Shown one piece after another: positions 52,540-62,209 of a DNA stretch of 64,000 nt. Within the stretch, counting starts at the first letter, position 1. Each line of letters begins with the position of its first letter. The stretch lies in NCBI GenBank assembly GCA_020796225.1, contig CM036756.1, positions 43,333,398 to 43,397,397 of the forward strand, in the 5' to 3' direction. This DNA comes from Arion vulgaris (lineage: Eukaryota; Mollusca; Gastropoda; Stylommatophora; Arionidae). Below the pieces are notes generated by a model that ran no database searches, was not told the origin of the DNA, and worked only from the letters and a program-made list of their open reading frames with translations. The position numbers and the translations under genes are program-made.

Positions 52540-52805
52540 GTTATTGGTTATTGGTTACTAAACTGACGTCATTGCACTCCGGGCAGACCCATAGGTGCTC
52601 AGTTTCCCCAACAGATATCGAAGAGTATGCATACTGATGGTTCCCGTGACTCGCTGATTAAACACACTTCTCACTCTGCCCCTCAGGCATCCAGTTCTAC
52701 TTTTACGACGTGTAACTCCTAACTGCCTAAATCGCTGGATCGATTGAACATATATTTTAGTGTTCATCCAACAGACAGTCACGAAGAGACTGAAGAACAT
52801 CTTTT
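52540..52805 (-). mobile_element. LINE-X ORF2 tail
   Basis: The minus strand reads LGVTRRKSRTGCLRGRVRSV, FNQRVTGTISMHTLRYLLG and, after a shift, the ECNDV-type end. Bases about 52,672-52,722 are the single satellite-like segment. The element ends (plus coordinates 52,540-52,560) in repeated 'ttattggttattggtta', the complement of its AACCAAT tail. Confidence 0.85.
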
Positions 52806-52809
52806 TTGA

Positions 52810-53270
52810 TTTCTGAAGATTCTCTTGATGCTCGAATACCTGTTAATGCATGGATGCAAAAGTATAGTCCGTTCAACAACTCATGCCCACAGTCCAGTGC
52901 GAATTGTAACAAAACCATCTATTCTACAGTAGCGAAACTTTGCACCCAATCTTAGAATTATACCGACGCAAATGTCTGATGGAAGAAATTGCTATAGGAA
53001 ACCTGGATGTTGTAATATAACGGTTTCCTTTGATGTTGGCGGCATATTTGGCGAGTCTGATACAGAATTTTAGTTTTTACAATCAACGCACCAATATGAC
53101 ATTTGATGTCAAGTCTCATTGAAAGGCGTATCATCCGAGCTTATACATGGGGGCCAATGTTGATACGTGCAATGGTGTCATGAAATAAACAAGAAATGTA
53201 GATTTAGTTGTATTATTGGGGCTTTTTAAAAACATTATTTACATTACAGTTAAAGTTAGCTGCCATGTCA
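52810..53270. other. Spacer
   Basis: I see no gene and no recognisable repeat family copy here. Confidence 0.4.
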
Positions 53271-53274
53271 TAAT

Positions 53275-54255
53275 GCCATCACCCTTTCCCGTCCAGGTTT
53301 GGGATTGGCAATGGCGGAGCTACTTTGAGACGTTCTCTTCAAATCGCTACTTCTTCGGTACAATGTGCGTGTGTTAACATATGTGGTAGGGGGTATCACT
53401 ACAATAAAATAGTTCTTTACTCTGGTTGTTGTATACTGTGGTACAGATGACCCATATGTGCCTGGGGTCAAAGGCGCATTAGGACAACGCCGCGCCAGGA
53501 TTAGTGAGCTGGCACTAATCAAGATCCTACCCACCTCAAGTTGGTGACCCTGGTAACAGACATTGGTTCTTGTCTGGCTAAGTGGTTATGGATCGAGGGA
53601 GAGCTACTCTGGCGGGGGCAGGGATGCAGAAGTAGTCAAGTTGGATGAGATCCGCCTGCAACACAGAAGAGCGGAAAATCAGAGTGATTATTAATGCACG
53701 TATCTTCCGGCCGATAGGAAAAGCTGAACGGATAACCATAAAGGGATGAGGTGTGCATCCAGAGAAGAGACCTGGGCCCGCGTGGAGCAAAACTTGGGCC
53801 CGAGATGAGTTGCATGTGGGTCCACATAGGGTGAAACTCGGAGCCCTGAAGTGGGGACCTGAGTTGAGCCCAGTGTCCGGACAGTCTAGAGGCTGGTAAA
53901 TGTGAGCACGGTGAGAACTGATGGAAATGTTGGGGCAAGCACCAGGACAGAGCGAGCACGCTTGCCGACGATGCACGGTGGGCCCACCGGTGGGTAGACG
54001 TGCATGGCGCTGATGGTGAGGAGCGTGGCAGGCGTAGGGGTGAGCGGACCAACAAAGGTTCAGAAAACTGGAAAGCCCAGCAGAGGCTTGAATCCAGTGC
54101 GCGTTTCTGCTCGCAGCGAACTACTACTGCCTTGTAGTCAGATTGGGGACAATCAAAAGCTAGTGGAGCAAACCGTACACAAAACTGGACGGAAGGAAAA
54201 CCAAGTAGTCCACAAAAAGACCGACAATCTGGGAAGATGACGTTCAACAGCCCGA
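53275..54255. repeat. GC-richer block with repeat G-like text
   Basis: The composition is clearly GC-richer than the surroundings from about 53,580 ('ggatcgagggagagctactc', 'ctgggcccgcgtggagcaaa', 'ggtgggcccaccggtgg'). 54,085-54,190 loosely repeats the repeat G order ('gccttgtagtcagattgggg', 'acaatcaaaagctagtggag'). Long ORFs on minus (up to 203 codons) have no domain and are explained by composition. It may be an untranslated LINE region, but this is not established. Confidence 0.45.
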
Positions 54256-54284
54256 GAGAGTAGGTCGTCTAAGGATCGCTACCT

Positions 54285-54445
54285 TAAAAGAAAATAGCAG
54301 CCTGCTGCCTTGAAAGTTTGGCTGGGGACAGTCAAAGGCTGACGGAGAGCGAACCAAGTAAACGCTGGTTGAAATTGGACACGTCGCCGCAGGACATGCA
54401 CAAGAGCTTCACATGGTACTGAAGATTGTGACGTAAAACACGTTC
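54285..54445. repeat. Repeat G copy 2
   Basis: 'ctgccttgaaagtttggctg', 'gggacagtcaaaggctgacg' and 'agagcttcacatggtactga' parallel 38,575-38,765. Confidence 0.7.
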
Positions 54446-54449
54446 TTGA

Positions 54450-55290
54450 CAAAGGCTGTTTATATATCACAATAAGAATGATAAAAATGGTAGAAAAAGA
54501 ACGATCCAGAGAGAGATGGAGAGTGAGAGAGTGAGATGCGCCTCTTTGTGGAAATGCGCGTATAGTATTAATGACACTTTTCGCATTGTAACTTCAAACT
54601 CATTAGAAATGTTATATTAATGTTTGTTTTGAGAAGTCGACAAAATGACCCAATAGCCTCACACTAATTTCGGTATATGCCTTTAACTAAAAGTTCGTGT
54701 CGCATTTGTGACGTCATTTAATTACCATGTTCAAGCCCGAGTTGATTTGGTGCGCGGAAAATGCAAGAATCGTTCAAAAAACCACGGATTTCGTTCTAAA
54801 TGTTGCTATTTTTGTCGTCAATATATTAAATGTCTGTAAACATTAGTTTTATCTAACCATGCCAATGGACGCGTTAAATATATAGCACAAAGAAGGCAAC
54901 TTCTAGATGGTATGATTGTTTGAATGGCAAAAATATTTTGTAGCGTCGGGAACATGTGTGTTCACATGCAAGTTTTCAAGTTATTTAATCAAATGGTTAC
55001 AAAGATACAAATTTGTATCTGTGGGCATGACAAGTTGAACGGACTTTTTATAGGAAAAAGCACAGCCAACTATAAACTCATATTAGAGTTGACTGTGGAA
55101 AAAGTATTCATTACGTAATTACTACTACGTTTGTAGCTTGTGTAATTCCCCACATGGAAGGTTGGCTGCACAGCCACCTTTAGACTACCGATATTTAGAG
55201 TTGACTCTGGTTGGCTGCAATGGATTTTCAGGCAAATTCTTTTCCTTGATTGTACTCACTTCTATTCTTGACATTCACTACATCCTCATC
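54450..55290. other. AT-rich spacer
   Basis: I see no gene. A short internal duplication of 'agagttgactctggttggct'-type text occurs near 55,085-55,215. Confidence 0.4.
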
Positions 55291-55308
55291 AAGGTGCGTA
55301 TCCTTTAT

Positions 55309-55517
55309 TTTTTTTTCCCGATCCAGAAACACTTGAGATTTCAGCTCTTCGGCTCGGTGCCATGGACATCGTAACCCTTCGGTTCGGTACCACGAACACC
55401 GTAAATCTGGAGAACCTGTGGCTTTTTCTGCCAGCCCGCGGAATTGAACCCATACTCACAGAGGGCTTGTCACCCGTCGTCCAACGCGCTAAGAAACACG
55501 CTGGGCAGGCGGGCGAC
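55309..55517 (-). mobile_element. SINE-D copy 2
   Basis: Minus-oriented: poly-T at the left, 'cccgatccagaaacacttga', 'aacccttcggttcggtacca', box B complement in 'gcggaattgaaccc', and the tRNA-like head complement 'aacacgctgggcaggcgggc'. It is flanked by a perfect 13-bp duplication 'gcgtatcctttat' at 55,296-55,308 and 55,518-55,530. Confidence 0.93.
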
Positions 55518-55539
55518 GCGTATCCTTTATAGGACGTCG

Positions 55540-55965
55540 CTCTCTTTGCAGCACATCTGAAATTCACTCTGTCTCTAGTCAGTTCACCCACTTCGTCGAT
55601 GGTCACATTCATGGTTTCTTTAATATCTTGTAGCCATCTTATTCTTGGTCTGCCTCTGCGTCCTGGGACCCTGCCCTCTAATATTGTTCTTTCCAGGCCA
55701 TCGTGACGCTTGATGTGACCAAATTATCTAATTTTCTGTATAGTATGTTGTTTATCAGCCAATTATCTTTAACATTTAGTTCTTTCAGGACGTCAGTGTT
55801 CTTTCTTTTTCTGTCCATGGTATTCGTAGGACCTTTCTGTAGCATTTAGTTTCGAAGGACTGGATTTTCGTTCTTGTTTTTGTGTAATAGTCCATAATTC
55901 ACAACCATAAGTAGCCACTGGAAAAATGCATGCTCTCAATATTCACTACCCAGTACCCAATTGTA
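55540..55965 (-). mobile_element. LINE ORF2 C-terminal fragment
   Basis: The minus strand reads KIQSFETKCYRKVLRIPWTE and, in other frames, RGQGPRTQRQTKNKM, an order of 'FE.KCYR..LRI.WTE' then a basic C-terminal segment found in LINE ORF2. Stops are frequent. Confidence 0.7.
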
Positions 55966-56355
55966 TTTATATCATATATCTATTGTCTATTCATGTTGTT
56001 TGTGCCGTACAGGGGATGTGAAGAGTTATGTCAAGTTCCCTCTATTGCATCTCGTATATGGTGTTTCCTACCTCCTCTATTTTTGAGTCCATCGTTTGCG
56101 TGGGTGACCTTTGGCTTTGAAACCATTGTATCTGATTAGTAGTGCTCGTTGTGGCGTACTGTCGTGTTGATTTCAGACAACACTAAAGAAAATTTAAAAA
56201 AACCAGCCAAACACATACACAAATATTATTCTGACCGATATTACACGAAGAGCTCTGGATTAATTTTATTACTGTCAAAATTGAAAACAACGTAGAATAT
56301 ACAGCATAAACTTTGCCAGATGTAACGTCATTTAACACTTTTGTGCATATATTTT
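55966..56355. other. Spacer
   Basis: I see no gene. 56,010-56,140 could be antisense LINE text but carries no diagnostic motif. Confidence 0.4.
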
Positions 56356-56359
56356 GAAC

Positions 56360-56800
56360 GTATTGATTGATTGATTGATAGGACCATCTTCATTGCACTT
56401 GGGTGAGTAACTATGTGTGCTCCGATCTCTTTCTTATACATCAAGTTCTCAGCTGCAGTGCACAAACTCAGTAGCAACGGCGAGGGTCTAGATGTAATTT
56501 TGAAGATGGTGAAGATAATTTTTGTAGGAATTTTATTTTTAATCTCATCTAATGAATTTTGCACGGACAGTAGCTTTCCAGCATACCCTTTTTGATTTTG
56601 AACTGCCAAGTGTTCTCTTACATGCTCAAATTGACCACAGAACTTACGTCCGTCTCCGATTGGACTAGGATCTCGATCTCACCTATACTGAGATCAGGAA
56701 TCTCTGGGAAAATGTCCAAATGGTTCCACGAGGGAACGAACCTGGTACCTTTGGCACGCGAGACGAGCATCTAACCTCTGCGCCGCAGAGATCTCCTATT
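56360..56800 (-). mobile_element. SINE-C copy, near full length
   Basis: 'ttgataggaccatcttcatt', 'ggtgaagataatttttgtag', 'catgctcaaattgaccacag', 'gatcaggaatctctggg' and 'cctctgcgccgcagagatct' follow the family order. The head on minus has box A in 'gcggcgcagaggtt' and a box B-like 'ggttcgttccc'. Confidence 0.85.
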
Positions 56801-57074
56801 CGTGTAACAGTTTCACTGTTATCTTAATTAGGGTATATTCGGGGTCAACCCAAACCACCCCCTTATTGCACTGGATGTCCTTGAGTTTGTATTTAAACAC
56901 CTTGTTTACAAATTCTGAGTTGCTGACCAGTAGTTTACAAACTCAGGACATTGGTTTATCCCATGGTATTAGAGGACTCCCTTAAACTCGGTAATCTCGA
57001 GACCCGGGTAGGGGCAGCTGGGGTTTTTAGTTGCAGATATATCAGTTGAGCTATAGATTTCGAGAGGAGTACGA

Positions 57075-58745
57075 CAGAAACCACTGTAGAGAACAGAAGC
57101 CAGAACGCCACTGTAGAGAACAGAAGTCAGAACACCACTGTAGAGAACAGAAGTCAGAACGCAACTGTAGAGAACAGAAGTCAGAACACCACTGTAGAGA
57201 ACAGAAGTCAGAACGCCACTGTAGAGAACAGAAGCCAGAACACCACTGTAGAGAACAGAAGTCAGAACACCACTGTAGAGAACAGAAGTCAGAACGCAAC
57301 TGTAGAGAACAGAAGTCAGAACACCACTGTAGAGAACAGAAGTCAGAACACCACTGTAGAGAACAGAAGTCAGAACACCACTGTAGAGAACAGAAGTCAG
57401 AACACCACTGTAGAGAACAGAAGTCAGAACGCCACTGTAGAGAACAGAAGTCAGAACACCACTGTAGAGAACATAAGTCAGAACACCACTGTAGAGAACA
57501 GAAGTCAGAACACCACTGTAGAGAACAGAAGTCAGAACACCACTGTAGAGAACAGAAGTCAGAACACCACTGTAGAGAACAGAAGTCAGAACACCACTGT
57601 AGAGAACAGAAGCCGGAACGCCACTGTAGAGAACAGAAGTCAGAACACCACTGTAGAGAACAGAAGTCAGAACGCAACTGTAGAGAACAGAAGTCAGAAC
57701 GCAACTGTAGAGAACAGAAGTCAGAACGCCACTGTAGAGAACAGAAGCCAGAACACCACTGTAGAGAACAGAAGTCAGAACACCACTGTAGAGAACAGAA
57801 GTCAGAACGCAACTGTAGAGAACAGAAGTCAGAACACCACTGTAGAGAACAGAAGTCAGAACACCACTGTAGAGAACAGAAGTCAGAACACCACTGTAGA
57901 GAACAGAAGTCAGAACACCACTGTAGAGAACAGAAGTCAGAACGCCACTGTAGAGAACAGAAGTCAGAACACCACTGTAGAGAACAGAAGTCAGAACACC
58001 ACTGTAGAGAACAGAAGTCAGAACACCACTGTAGAGAACAGAAGTCAGAACACCACTGTAGAGAACAGAAGTCAGAACACCACTGTAGAGAACAGAAGTC
58101 AGAACACCACTGTAGAGAACAGAAGTCAGAACACCACTGTAGAGAACAGAAGCCGGAACGCCACTGTAGAGAACAGAAGTCAGAACACCACTGTAGAGAA
58201 CAGAAGTCAGAACGCAACTGTAGAGAACAGAAGTCAGAACGCAACTGTAGAGAACAGAAGCCGGGAAAACCACTGTAGAGAACAGAAGTCAGAACGCAAC
58301 TGTAGAGAACAGAAGTCAGAACACCACTGTAGAGAACAGAAGCCGGAACACCACTGTAGAGAACAGAAGTCAGAACGCAACTGTAGAGAACAGAAGTCAG
58401 AACACCACTGTAGAGAACAGAAGCCGGAACACCACTGTAGAGAACAGAAGTCAGAACGCAACTGTAGAGAACAGAAGTCAGAACACCACTGTAGAGAACA
58501 GAAGTCAGAACGCAACTGTAGAGAACAGAAGTCAGAACGCAACTGTAGAGAACAGAAGTCAGAACACCACTGTAGAGAACAGAAGTCAGAAGCAACTGTA
58601 GAGAACAGAAGTCAGAACGCAACTGTAGAGAACAGAAGTCAGAACACAACTGTAGAGAACAGAAGTCAGAACGCAACTGTAGAGAACAGAAGTCAGAACG
58701 CAACTGTAGAGAACAGAAGTCAGAACGCCACTGTAGAGAAAAACA
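57075..58745. repeat. 27-bp minisatellite with higher-order structure
   Basis: About 61 direct copies of a 27-bp unit: 'cactgtagagaacagaagtc' plus 'agaacac' or a variant. Variation is confined to 'aacacc', 'aacgcc', 'aacgca' and 'agtc' or 'agcc/agccgg'. Unit types recur in order: a block of 19 units starting at 57,099 is repeated as a 20-unit block from 57,612, and the pattern starts again at 58,152. From 58,262 a 3-unit (81-bp) sub-pattern repeats. Because 27 is divisible by three, four of six frames stay open (a 415-codon plus ORF of CREQKSEHH units; minus ORFs of SVLYSGVLT and FCSLQWCSD units). One-base losses occur near 58,588 and an altered unit at 58,262. Confidence 0.97.
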
Positions 58746-59150
58746 CAGATAGAGAAGAGAAGCTGTAGAGATCGCCATTTAAGACTGACTATAGAAACAG
58801 AAGTTGAAGAGATCGCCATGAGTGGCTGACCAGCGAGGACATGATGTGTCCCGAGAAGACAGGAGGGAAATTAGATAGGTAAATTTTATATTGTGTTCGC
58901 GAATGTGATTCGTGAGAATTAAGCAGACTAGTTTATTTACCGCTCTTGATAACTAACTCTGTTGTGGTGTAATTGATAAAAAAAACTGACGACACTGTGA
59001 AGTGTATTTAGAGTGATCGAGAGGAACATTCTATACATTCTTTTCCGCTTCTACCTATCGATGGGGCGTTCTTACAAAAGCACTGGAAGATACAGGTTCA
59101 AAACTCCCGACTTTGAAGAGACTGTCGGACACCAGGTGGTCTGCCTGAGC
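58746..59150. other. Spacer between minisatellite and hAT remnant
   Basis: The first 70 bases contain decayed relatives of the 27-bp unit ('gaagctgtagagatcgccat', 'agaagttgaagagatcgcca'). The rest has no gene or repeat that I recognise. Confidence 0.5.
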
Positions 59151-59154
59151 TCAT

Positions 59155-60118
59155 GCGACAAAGGCACTTTTATGTGGTATTACCACTATCAAACAAGTTT
59201 TGGATGACATCTCAAATAACATTGATCAAAAAGGGAGAGTGTCGTAATCAGGTGTATGGGCTAGTTTTGGAGATGAGTAAGTTGGAAACAGGAATAATGA
59301 CCCTTCTATGGAACGAAGTTCTAGGGACGCTTGCAAGCGTCTAGCGCTTCATTACAGTCACCTGAGCAGGACCTTAACACGGGATATGCCCTTTATGAAT
59401 CGTTACACAGGTACGTTCAACAAATGCGGCCTACATTTTCAGATATTGAGGCCAAAGCCAAAAATCCTGTCAAGAATATAAGCAACAAACTTCAAGACGA
59501 CGCAAGCGAAATACTAAGTACCTACAATTTCAGCGGCTCTACTACGCTCGATGAAGTTGTAGAAAATCAAACACCCAGACAAAATTTTGAAAGTCAGATG
59601 TTTATTGTCATAATTGATAATGTACTCTCTGCCTTACCTAAACGCATGGCAGAGTACCATAGAGTAACTGGTGTATTTGGAATACTTTGACAGTTAAAAT
59701 CTCTTGCAGCAGAAGAGATCTTGAAAAGAATTCCAAATATTATCAGCTCTTACCAAGAGGATTTGGAAGAAAGCATAATGGAAAATTCATTAGAGTCGTG
59801 TTTCCCAAATGCCTTACGAATTTACTTGTCTTTAATGATTACTAACTGCAGTGGAGAACGTTCTTTTCCAACATTAAAGCGTATAAAAAGTGAGTTAAGG
59901 AACATGATGGGACAAGATCGTCTAAATAACCTCACCTTATGTCGTTGAATATTGAATTTACTTAGAGAAATTGATTTGTCTAGTATTATCTCTAAATTTG
60001 CTCACATTAAATCGAGACAAGTTTGTAAAATTTGTGTTTTATTATTTATTATCATACAAAACCTAGGGCCCCGCGCTAAAATTTGCTACGGGCCCCGTGC
60101 TGGCCTAATCCGGCACTG
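59155..60118 (+). pseudogene. hAT transposase remnant (ZMYM1-like type)
   Basis: Plus-strand frames separated by shifts read RNQVYGLVLEMSKLETGIM, ALYESLHRYVQQMRPTFSD, then after a stop at 59,690 LRIYLSLMITNCSGERSFPT and LKRIKSELRNMMGQDRLNNL. The last block is the hAT C-terminal dimerisation region ('LRI.LS.P.T....ERSFS.LK.IK..LR..M...RL..L'). The catalytic RNase H-like part is not intact. Downstream, 60,065-60,118 ends 'ctggcctaatccggcactg', which fits the right terminus of such elements (CAGTGCCGGATTAGG when inverted). The matching left terminus is not found, so the element is 5'-truncated or rearranged. Confidence 0.82.
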
Positions 60119-60119
60119 A

Positions 60120-60460
60120 GCGTGTTAATGTATAATTAAAACCTTTCTTGTGTTTATTTGGTGCAAGATTTACCAGTCGTACATGTATTGTATTACGACG
60201 ATGAATTTTCTTTCTATAATGCGAGTCCCTGAGGACTCATGATGGATGACTTAATACATTGCTAATTAAGCAGAAACTTTTACCATCTAGTTAGTGTTGA
60301 TATTTTCTATAGTCTTTTATGTTTAGTGTAGAGAGTGTCTTGTTTTCAGGTGACCTTACTATAGCCATTTCTCGGGATGTATTTTTTCTATTCTATTTTT
60401 CTCTTTTTGTCCTATTGTTTTCTTTACACTGGGACCTTGTACAAGGGAACTGCTACACTA
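60120..60460. other. Spacer
   Basis: AT-rich with no recognised feature. Confidence 0.4.
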
Positions 60461-60464
60461 GACC

Positions 60465-61045
60465 CGTCCCAGTATCAGTGCAGACTAGATATTGAACTTC
60501 ACGAAAGATAGTCTATTAGTAGAGTACATACGAGACATATCGTCCCAGTATCAGTGCAGACTAGATATTGAACTTCACGAAAGATAGTCTATTAGTAGAG
60601 TACATACGAGACATATCGTCCCAGTATCAGTGCAGACTAGATATTGAACTTCACGAAAGATAGTCTATTAGTAGAGTACATACGAGACCCGTCCCAGTAT
60701 CAGTGCAGAGTCGATATTGAACTTCACGAAAGATAGTCTATTAGTAGAGTACATACGAGACATACCGTCTCAGTATCAGTGCAGACTAGATATTGAACTT
60801 CACGAAAGATAGTCTATTAGTAGAGTACATACGAGATATACCGTCTCAGTATCAGTGCAGATATTGAACTTCACAAAGGATAGTCTATTAGTAGAGTACA
60901 TACTAGATATACCGTCTCAGTATCAGTGCAGATATTGAACTTCACAAAGGATAGTCTATTAATAGAGTACATACGAGATATACCGTCTCAGTATCAGTGC
61001 AGATATTGAACTTCACAAAGGATAGTCTATTAGTAGATAAACCGA
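60465..61045. repeat. 76-bp satellite, about 8 units
   Basis: Units begin 'cgtcccagtatcagtgcag' (later 'cgtctcagtatcagtgcag') and contain 'gatattgaacttcac' and 'agtctattagtagagtacat'. Starts are at about 60,465, 60,541, 60,617, 60,690, 60,766, 60,842, 60,913 and 60,984. The first units are 76 bp (one is 73) and the last are shorter (about 71), having lost part of 'gactaga'. The array leads into 89-bp-type text ('atctataccatagatacgag') at 61,048. Confidence 0.95.
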
Positions 61046-61076
61046 GATCTATACCATAGATACGAGACATTACCAA

Positions 61077-61488
61077 CACTAACACATCACAGAAAGCTCA
61101 CCACGTGTGAAATGAAATGCTTGAGGAAGGCAGTGGAGTCACCAGGAAAGACAAACTACGAAATGAGGACATCAGAAGCAGAGTGGGCATAACTTCATGA
61201 ACCGAATATATTGAAAGACAACACATGCAGTGGTTTGGACATTTAATGGAAATGAAATACAACCAACCACTAATAACAGCATACAATAAAAAGAGATCGG
61301 GTACTAGAGCTAAGGGAAGACCAAGAAAAAGATGGATAGACAATATCAAGACCACACTACATAAACACGGATACAACACAAGGGCAACTCATCTAGCCAT
61401 AGAACGCAAATTAAAGCTCCCATCCCTACGCTTAACGGCAAGAGTGGACAGCCAACTACATCTTCCACCTGGGAATAGACAATAGATA
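61077..61488 (+). mobile_element. LINE-E C-terminal fragment between two satellites
   Basis: The plus strand reads ERQHMQWFGHLMEMK, YNKKRSGTRAKGRPRKRWID and ATHLAIERKLKLPS, the fullest LINE-E tail in the window. It sits between the 76-bp and 89-bp arrays, and the text 'taccatagatacgagacat' occurs just before it, so it was probably inserted into the array. Confidence 0.82.
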
Positions 61489-61490
61489 GA

Positions 61491-62205
61491 CGAGACATAC
61501 CGTGTCCCAATGACATCAGAAGTTTCCATCATCGACAGATATCTACCGGTACAAAGAACCGGCATCTATATCATAGATACGAGACATACCGTGTCCCAAT
61601 GACATCAGAGGTTTCCATCATCGACAGATATCTACCGGTACAAAGAACCGGCATCTATATCATAGATACGAGACATACCGTGTCCCAATGACATCAGAGG
61701 TTTCCATCATCGACAGATATCTACCGGTACAAAGAACCGGCATCTATATCATAGATACGAGACATACCGTGTCCCAATGACATCAGAAGTTTCCATCATC
61801 GACAGATATCTACCGGTACAAAGAACCGACATCTATACCATAGATACGAGACATACCGTCTCCCAATGACATCAGAGGTTTCCATCATCGCCAGATATCT
61901 ACCGGTACAAAGAACCGACATCTATACCATAGATACGCCCGTCTGCCCAGCGTGTTCGTAGCGCGTTGGACTACGGTGACTATCCCTCTGTGTGTGCGGG
62001 TTCAATTCCGCAGGATGGCAGAAAAGCCACAGATTCGCCAGATTTACGGTGTTCGTGGCACCGAACCGAAGGGTTACGATGTCCATGGCACAGAGCCGAA
62101 GAGCTGAAAGCTCAAGTGCTTCTGGATCGGGAAAAAATACCATAGATACTAGACATACCGTCTCCCAATGACTTAGAGGTTTCCATCCTCATCAGAGATC
62201 CACAA
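61491..62205. repeat. 89-bp satellite, about 6 units, interrupted by SINE-D
   Basis: Units start 'cgagacataccgtgtcccaa' at 61,491, 61,580, 61,669, 61,758 and 61,847, exactly 89 bp apart, and contain 'gtttccatcatcgacagata', 'tctaccggtacaaagaaccg' and 'tcatagata'. The sixth unit is split by the SINE at 61,937-62,136 and resumes with 'tagacataccgtctcccaat' at about 62,149. 'gagacataccgtctc' is shared with the 76-bp array. Confidence 0.95.
61937..62136 (+). mobile_element. SINE-D copy 3, inserted in the 89-bp satellite
   Basis: A complete 200-bp copy: head 'gcccgtctgcccagcgtgtt', box B in 'gggttcaattccgc', body 'gaccgaag'-type text with 'ggcaccgaaccgaagggtta', end 'gcttctggatcgggaaaaaa'. A perfect 13-bp duplication 'ataccatagatac' lies at 61,924-61,936 and 62,137-62,149. 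The site is exactly a satellite unit boundary. Confidence 0.95.
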
Positions 62206-62209
62206 GTAC

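Noticed and set aside
53636..54247. 203-codon minus-strand ORF
   Set aside because: Composition (Ser, Pro, Arg, Cys with no domain) and the GC-rich repeat context suggest a chance open frame.
55309..55612. 107-codon minus-strand ORF
   Set aside because: It is the translation of SINE-D copy 2 and its flank.
61937..62010. tRNA gene suggested by box B 'gggttcaattcc'
   Set aside because: It is the head of SINE-D, with an identical arrangement in two other copies and target-site duplications.
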